Of a stretch of DNA of 9,459 nt, positions 5,506 through 9,459 are shown one piece after another. The stretch spans positions 1 through 9,459 of the forward strand of contig JAIROB010000018.1 in assembly GCA_031257695.1 (NCBI GenBank), given 5' to 3'. Within the stretch, counting starts at the first letter, position 1; every line of letters begins with the position of its first letter. The stretch comes from Treponema sp. (GTDB taxonomy: Bacteria > Spirochaetota > Spirochaetia > Treponematales > Breznakiellaceae). Below the pieces are notes generated by a model. That model was not told where the DNA came from. It saw only the letters and a list, made by a program, of their open reading frames with translations, and searched no databases. The position numbers and the translations under genes are program-made.

Positions 5506-6138
5506 TTATTTTTGTGCCTCTGTGTCTATGATACAATGGCTGTAGGCGTTTATTACCTGGGTTTTCTTATACTCCGTGGAACGCACTTCGGAAAAGTCGT
5601 ACAAATGGATATGGCCGTGGACCAGGTACCGGGGCTTAAAAACCCGCATGAACCAGAGAAAGGCCTCAAAGCCCCGGTGGCAGAGGTCCTCCCGGTCGTG
5701 GATGCCCCGGGGAGCGGCGTGGGTCAGGAGCACGTCGAGAAAACGTCCCCGGAACAGGCGGTTAAAGAGCAGCGCCGGAATGAGGCGCAGAATCCGGCAG
5801 CCCATCTGAAAATTGGTGTACTGGTTCTCCCCCCGGTTGTACCGCATGGAGCCCCCCAGCCCGGCTACGATGAGATCCCCCTCCCTGACTACCCGGGAGC
5901 CCACGTGGACGACGCCGTGCCCGTTGTCCCGGCCGGCGGCCTGTTCCGCGAAGGTCTCCACATGGTGGTTCCCGAACACGAACAGCAGGGGCTTGTTCAG
6001 GCTGGAAACGACAAAATCCAGATAATCCAGGGGAAGATCCCCCGCGCTGAGAATCAGGTCTATGTTCTTAAAACGTTCTTTTATTGACTCCGAGTAAACC
6101 AGGGGATCAATCTGATCGGAAATACAGAGGATTTTCAT
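5506..6138 (-). CDS. Calcineurin-like metallophosphoesterase
   Basis: The 210-residue protein shows the metal-binding signatures of the calcineurin-like phosphoesterase superfamily: SDQID at 7-11, AGDLPLDYLD at 32-41 with D34, FGNHH at 55-59, LTHAAPRGIHD at 138-148 with H140, and VHGHIHLY at 173-180. The first motif is unusual: SD-x-I-D replaces the common D-x-H, and the third is GNHH rather than GNHD, so metal preference may differ. The small compact domain without a signal peptide suggests a cytoplasmic enzyme acting on a phosphomonoester or diester; the substrate is unknown. It is the first gene of the operon with the ParB-fold and pyridoxal kinase genes. No Shine-Dalgarno sequence is visible before ATG 6138; a hairpin occupies that position. 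Confidence 0.87.
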   Translation of the reverse strand: MKILCISDQIDPLVYSESIKERFKNIDLILSAGDLPLDYLDFVVSSLNKPLLFVFGNHHVETFAEQAAGRDNGHGVVHVGSRVVREGDLIVAGLGGSMRYNRGENQYTNFQMGCRILRLIPALLFNRLFRGRFLDVLLTHAAPRGIHDREDLCHRGFEAFLWFMRVFKPRYLVHGHIHLYDFSEVRSTEYKKTQVINAYSHCIIDTEAQK

Positions 6139-6145
6139 ATTTAAG

Positions 6146-6176
6146 GCTGTTCCAAAACTTCAGTTTTTGGAACAGC
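6146..6176. repeat. Hairpin 1 upstream of the phosphoesterase gene
   Basis: GCTGTTCCAAAA (6146-6157) and TTTTGGAACAGC (6165-6176) form a perfect 12-base-pair stem with a seven-base loop. It ends eight bases before the phosphoesterase start codon and shares its GTTCCAAAA core with hairpin 3 at 6223-6261. It could form in RNA from either strand. Confidence 0.85.
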
Positions 6177-6193
6177 TTCCTTAGATTTACTAA

Positions 6194-6218
6194 AAAAACC
6201 GGGCTCTGACCGGTTTTT
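6194..6218. repeat. Hairpin 2
   Basis: AAAAACCGG (6194-6202) pairs with CCGGTTTTT (6210-6218) around a seven-base loop. On the plus strand the right arm is a T-run, so it resembles a rho-independent terminator, but no plus-strand gene ends here. A related sequence, CCCGGTTCTGACCAGTT, lies at about 6351-6367. Confidence 0.7.
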
Positions 6219-6222
6219 CCAA

Positions 6223-6261
6223 GAGCTTGTTCCGAAACCAACAGGGTTTTGGAACAAGCTC
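6223..6261. repeat. Hairpin 3, long palindrome related to hairpin 1
   Basis: GAGCTTGTTCCGAAACC (6223-6239) pairs with GGTTTTGGAACAAGCTC (6245-6261) over 17 positions with one mismatch (a G-T pair in one orientation) and a five-base loop. The arm is a lengthened version of the hairpin 1 arm, suggesting two members of one dispersed palindromic repeat family. Confidence 0.85.
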
Positions 6262-6376
6262 AATTGTCCCCCGCTATTGCCGATAATTACCTTGACCATT
6301 GGTTTTTCCAATTTAACAAGAACATATTTTATTGTAGTATATGCAAAATGCCCGGTTCTGACCAGTTGGAAAGGCC

Positions 6377-6541
6377 GGGGGTCCGGGGGTATTGAACCCC
6401 CGGAGAGGGGAGCTGCCGAAGGCAGCGGGGTGCCCGAGGGGGCGTCCCCCTCGGCTGGGGGTCCGGGGGCATCGAGCCCCCGGAGAGGGGGTAGCGTAAG
6501 ACGTGCGAAGCACGGCTGAAGCGAGGGGGAGACTTCCCCCC
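6377..6541. repeat. GC-rich hairpin array with a 34-base direct repeat
   Basis: Two 34-base copies (6377-6410 and 6457-6490) start exactly 80 bases apart and differ at three positions, all transitions. Each begins GGGGGTCCGGGGG and holds a CCGGGGG/CCCCCGG stem with a seven-base loop; all three differences lie in the loop. Between and after them are GCTGCC-GAA-GGCAGC (6412-6426), CCGAGGGGG-CGT-CCCCCTCGG (6434-6454), CGTGC-GAA-GCACG (6502-6514) and GGGGG-AGACTT-CCCCC (6525-6540). That is six stems in 165 bases. Open frames through it are low-complexity artefacts. It ends 31 bases before the start of the next gene. The repeated, palindromic build suggests a dispersed intergenic element or a structured RNA leader. 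Confidence 0.85.
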
Positions 6542-6571
6542 TTGAGAAACCGGGATTTGGAGGAACGGCGG

Positions 6572-7279
6572 GTGTTTTTCGGGAAGAGGGCCTTTGCGGC
6601 GCTTTGTTTTTCATGCTTCTTCGCTGGGAGCCTCTACGGGCAGAGTTCCTTTGCCCAGGGGGAGGAGCTTTTTCTTCGCAACAAGCCCCAGGAAGCGCTG
6701 GTCTACCTTGAGTCGGCCATAGCGGAAAACCCCGGCCAGATCCGGGCCTATCTCTACCTGGGGGTTGCCTACCAGCAGTTGAACCGCCTGGACGAGGCTG
6801 TCGTTGTGTACCGCCGGGCCCTGCCTATCGCCGGTCCGGATACGGCGCTCATAGCCTTTAATCTGGGCAATGTCTACTACGCCCAGGGAAACCTCACCCA
6901 GGCGGAGGATCTGTACACCCAGGCTCTGGAGGCAAACCCGGGCTACGCGGCGGCCTACCTGAACCGGGGAAACGCCAGGCTCGCCAGGCAGGCCCTGCAG
7001 GACGCGATTTACGATTATGAAGCCTACCTCAACCTTGAGCCGGGGGCGGCCAAACGGGGCAGGATAGAACAGCTTATATCGGCGATCCGCTCGGACTTTG
7101 CAGCGGCGGAACGGGAACGCATCCAGGCCGAGGCGAAGGCGTCCGCGGAAACGGATCGAAAACGGCGGATCCTGGAGGAGGCAGCGGCTTCTCTGCAATC
7201 CGCGGCGGAGGACACCAAGGGGCTTTCCTCGGGCAGCGAGGGGGGGCTCGGTTACGAGGGCGAATTTGAACTGGAATAG
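6572..7279 (+). CDS. Exported TPR-repeat protein
   Basis: I place the start at GTG 6572, which has GGAGG (6559-6563) eight bases upstream; the frame also reads back to 6503, but that part is repeat sequence. The 235-residue protein begins with a basic start (FFGKR) and a hydrophobic core (AFAALCFSCFFAGSLYG), so it is probably exported, with cleavage near residue 23. No good lipobox is seen. Residues 27-158 hold about four tetratricopeptide repeats (for example AYLYLGVAYQQLNRLDEAVV and AAFNLGNVYYAQG-type units), helical hairpins that bind partner proteins. Residues 175-212 are a charged coiled-coil-like helix, and the tail is acidic and glycine-rich (GSEGGLGYEGEFELE). The next gene starts nine bases after its stop and also encodes a TPR protein, so the two likely form an operon and may form a complex at the cell envelope. 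Substrate or partner is unknown. Confidence 0.85.
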   Translation: MFFGKRAFAALCFSCFFAGSLYGQSSFAQGEELFLRNKPQEALVYLESAIAENPGQIRAYLYLGVAYQQLNRLDEAVVVYRRALPIAGPDTALIAFNLGNVYYAQGNLTQAEDLYTQALEANPGYAAAYLNRGNARLARQALQDAIYDYEAYLNLEPGAAKRGRIEQLISAIRSDFAAAERERIQAEAKASAETDRKRRILEEAAASLQSAAEDTKGLSSGSEGGLGYEGEFELE

Positions 7280-7288
7280 GACACAGTG

Positions 7289-9175
7289 ATGGTTAAGAAA
7301 AAAGTGATTGCCGGCGTATCCGCGGCTGTGCTCGCGCCGGCGCTGATAGCCGCCGCGGTTTTTTTTATCGCCGCTCCACAGCGCCATGAAGCGAAGCTGC
7401 GCGCCAATTCCCTTGCCCTGGCCGGGGAGTACCTTGCCCAGGGCGAATACCAGCGGGCGCTGGATATTCTGGACCGCCTGCTGATAGCCGACGCGGGGGA
7501 TGAGGATGCCCGGGCCCTGCGGGATGAAATACTCCGGTTCCGGCGCCTGTCCGCCGCGGCGGAGGGGGAAGAGGCGCCCCCCTCCCCTCCCCCGGCTGAG
7601 GAACCCCCGCCCGCGGCGGAGCCGGCGGAGCCTTCCGCCGCGGACGCGGAGAGGGCCGCGGAACTGGCCGCGGAGCGCGCCGCGGAAGCGGAACGCCGCA
7701 GGGCGCAGGAGGAGGAGCTGGCCAGGAAATCCGCGGAGAAGCAGGCGCAGATGCGGGAGGCGCTGGCCCTGGTTGCCCAAGGGCGGGAAGCGATAGGCCG
7801 GAACGACCTGGGGGCCGCCCGGAAAGCCTTCGGCGAGGCCCTGGAGCGGATGCCCCAGGGGGAGGACCGCTTTGAGGCGCAGGCAATGACGGAGATAGCC
7901 GAAGCCTGGTACCAGGCCTTTGCCCGGCAGCCCGGCGCGGCCGAGGGGCGGGAAGCGGCCCAGGAGGCCGGGGCCTACGCCCGCCTGGCTATTCAGAAGG
8001 ACCCGGCCCAGGCGCCGCCCCACTACACCCTGGGCAGGGTAAGCCGGGACCTGGGCAGGATCGAGGACGCCATCGCGGATCTGGAGGAGGCGGCGCGGCT
8101 GGACAGCGGCAATTATCTCTATGTCTTTGATCTGGGCCGCTCTTATTTCACCAACCGGGACTATGAGGGCGCCCGGCGATCCTTTGAAGCCGCAACAAAC
8201 CTGAACCGCGGCTTCGAGTCCGCGTGGTACAACCTGGGGGGCGCGTACCGCGCCCTGGGCAGGCCGGAGGATGCGCTTGCCGCGTACCGCAGGGCCGTGG
8301 GGGCTAAGCCGGACTACGCGGTGGCGCACCGGGAAATAGGCCGCATCCTCAACGCGGGGGGCGATTTCAGGGGCGCGGCGGACGCCTTTGCCAGGGCCCT
8401 GGAACACGCTCCCGGGGACACGGCCTCGGCGCGGGAACTGGGCGCGGCGCACATGGCCGGGGGCGATTACGCTGCCGCGGAGGCGGCCTTTGACCGGGCG
8501 CTCCGGGCGGCTCCCGGGGACGATCAGACCAATTACAATATGGCGGTGGTTAAGCTCAACCTGGAAAAGGGCGCCGAGGCCCTGGCTTACGCGCAAAGGG
8601 CCGCGGATATTGTTCCCGAAAGCGCCCTCTACGCCTATACCCTGGGGCTTGCCGGGGAAGCCTCCGGGGACTTTGAGGCCGCGGTGGCCGCCTACGGCCG
8701 GGCGATTTCCCTGGACGCGGCCTACATACGCCCCAGAATCAACCTGGGCAACCTGTACCTGGACAACGGCTTTGCGGAACAGGCGCTGGACCTGCTCGCC
8801 GCGGCCTACGACCGGGATCCCGCTTCCTTTGAAGTAAACAACAACCTGGGCGCCGCCTACGCCAGGCTTGAACAATGGGGCCAAAGCGTGGAACACTACA
8901 GAAAGGCGCTGGAGGCGGAGCCGGGCAGCCCCACGGTCAGGATAAACCTGGCCCGGGCCCTGGTGGGGTCCGGGGCGCTTGACGAAGCCCGGGACGCCTA
9001 CCTGGAATGTCTCCGGCTTGACGCGGCCAACTGGGACGCCCGGCTGGAACTGGGCAAGACCTATGTGAGCCTGGGAGACAAGGATTCGGCGAAACGTTCC
9101 CTCCAGGAACTGATTAGCCGCAACCCCGATTATGCGGGAAAGGCCGAGGCGGAGCGGATACTCTCCGGCCTGTAA
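7289..9175 (+). CDS. Membrane-anchored protein with eleven contiguous TPR repeats
   Basis: The 628-residue product starts at ATG 7289 (weak TAGGA at 7277-7281; GTG at 7286 is an in-frame alternative). Residues 6-29 form one hydrophobic segment after MVKKK, a signal anchor or uncleaved signal peptide. A TPR-like unit follows at 42-71, then a proline/glutamate-rich linker (about 93-118), a charged alanine-rich helix (119-155), and a helical region to 242. Residues 243-616 are eleven TPRs of exactly 34 residues each with no insertion, for example units beginning LYVFDLGRSYFTNRDYEGA and SAWYNLGGAYRALGRPEDA. Eight repeats make about one superhelical turn, so the array should give a long groove for binding other proteins. 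It is probably a periplasmic scaffold working with the preceding TPR protein. Codon use is very GC-rich. The exact role is unknown. Confidence 0.88.
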   Translation: MVKKKVIAGVSAAVLAPALIAAAVFFIAAPQRHEAKLRANSLALAGEYLAQGEYQRALDILDRLLIADAGDEDARALRDEILRFRRLSAAAEGEEAPPSPPPAEEPPPAAEPAEPSAADAERAAELAAERAAEAERRRAQEEELARKSAEKQAQMREALALVAQGREAIGRNDLGAARKAFGEALERMPQGEDRFEAQAMTEIAEAWYQAFARQPGAAEGREAAQEAGAYARLAIQKDPAQAPPHYTLGRVSRDLGRIEDAIADLEEAARLDSGNYLYVFDLGRSYFTNRDYEGARRSFEAATNLNRGFESAWYNLGGAYRALGRPEDALAAYRRAVGAKPDYAVAHREIGRILNAGGDFRGAADAFARALEHAPGDTASARELGAAHMAGGDYAAAEAAFDRALRAAPGDDQTNYNMAVVKLNLEKGAEALAYAQRAADIVPESALYAYTLGLAGEASGDFEAAVAAYGRAISLDAAYIRPRINLGNLYLDNGFAEQALDLLAAAYDRDPASFEVNNNLGAAYARLEQWGQSVEHYRKALEAEPGSPTVRINLARALVGSGALDEARDAYLECLRLDAANWDARLELGKTYVSLGDKDSAKRSLQELISRNPDYAGKAEAERILSGL

Positions 9176-9218
9176 GCGTAGCAGCGCAGCAATACTACTT
9201 GTGCTGATGGAGGAACCC

Positions 9219-9459
9219 ATGAACGCTATTATCACCGTGGTGGGCACGGACAAGGTGGGCATCATCGCCGCGGTGAGCGCCTTTCTGGCGGAGCGGAACA
9301 TCAACATTGAGGACATTACCCAGACCATACTGTCGGGAAACTTTGTGATGATGATGATGGTGGATCTTTCCCTCAGCGCCCAGCCCCTGGAAGTGGTGAA
9401 GGAGGAGCTCGCCAAAAAAGGGGAGGACATGAACGTTTCCATCAGCATCATGCACGAAA
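9219..9459 (+). CDS. ACT-domain regulatory protein (partial, runs off the window)
   Basis: ATG 9219 has GGAGG at 9209-9213, five bases upstream; an in-frame ATG at 9207 overlaps this site and is less likely. The 80 visible residues begin MNAIITVVGTDKVGIIAAVS and include LAERNINIEDITQTILSGNF, MMMMVDLSLS and MNVSISIMHE. This is the ACT fold of the small UPF0237 family (about 90 residues), related to the ACT domains of the glycine-cleavage regulator GcvR. Such domains bind amino acids or other small ligands, and the family is often encoded just before a PFL/DUF711-type gene, which would lie beyond the window. About ten residues are missing at the end. It starts 43 bases after the TPR gene. Confidence 0.9.
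   Translation, partial: MNAIITVVGTDKVGIIAAVSAFLAERNINIEDITQTILSGNFVMMMMVDLSLSAQPLEVVKEELAKKGEDMNVSISIMHE

Noticed and set aside
6377..6490. CRISPR-like repeat pair
   Set aside because: There are only two copies, the unit is itself palindromic and GC-rich, and the 46-base interval between them folds into hairpins rather than acting as a spacer.
6277..6519. An 80-codon plus-strand frame
   Set aside because: Its second half is a translation of the GC-rich hairpin repeat and it has no ribosome site.
6141..6614. A 157-codon minus-strand frame rich in proline and serine
   Set aside because: It runs through the palindromes and the GC-rich array and into the antisense of the TPR gene start; composition is dictated by the repeats.
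6611..9451. A 946-codon open frame on the minus strand
   Set aside because: It is exactly antisense to the two TPR genes and the ACT gene, which have clear family patterns and ribosome sites. Its translation is low-complexity and rich in G, R, P and V with no domain. GC-rich codon bias of the sense strand removes stop codons from this frame.

Overview
The window looks like a chromosomal segment of a spirochaete, most likely a Treponema-like anaerobe. This rests on the spirochaete-style tandem of membrane-anchored TPR proteins, a TolC-like efflux channel, a G9 tract upstream of a gene, and GC-rich housekeeping genes beside an AT-richer accessory stretch. The genus is an inference; nothing in the window proves it.

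Layout. (1) 1-1192: the tail of an unidentified gene, coupled by a TAATG stop/start overlap to a TolC-family outer membrane channel gene, probably the end of an efflux operon. (2) 1193-2708: an accessory graveyard beside a tRNA gene. It holds an internally deleted IS630-type transposase, an intact RelB/DinJ-type antitoxin gene with a consensus promoter and a possible operator, a toxin cut off after its first residues, and on the opposite strand the last 38 codons of a type I methyltransferase HsdM overlapping the first codons of a RhuM-like gene. (3) 2709-2781: tRNA-Thr(CGT) on the minus strand, with its 3' end facing the graveyard, as expected if an element had used it as an attachment site. 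(4) 2951-3694: a comF-type phosphoribosyltransferase gene with two zinc fingers, behind a G9 tract. (5) 6138 to 3730 on the minus strand: a tight three-gene operon of a calcineurin-like phosphoesterase, a ParB-fold protein of unknown role and pyridoxal kinase. (6) 6141-6571: a non-coding interval packed with hairpins, AT-rich palindromes on the left and a GC-rich array with a 34-base direct repeat on the right. (7) 6572-9175: two TPR genes, the second encoding eleven gap-free 34-residue repeats behind a membrane anchor. (8) 9219-9459: an ACT-domain protein that runs off the window.

The best leads are the structured 6141-6571 interval, the orphan antitoxin with its broken junction to restriction-modification debris, and the coupled phosphoesterase/ParB-fold/pyridoxal kinase operon, whose middle protein has no assigned function. 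I did not find a complete, clearly new multi-gene system. The very long open frame antisense to the TPR genes is best explained by codon bias.
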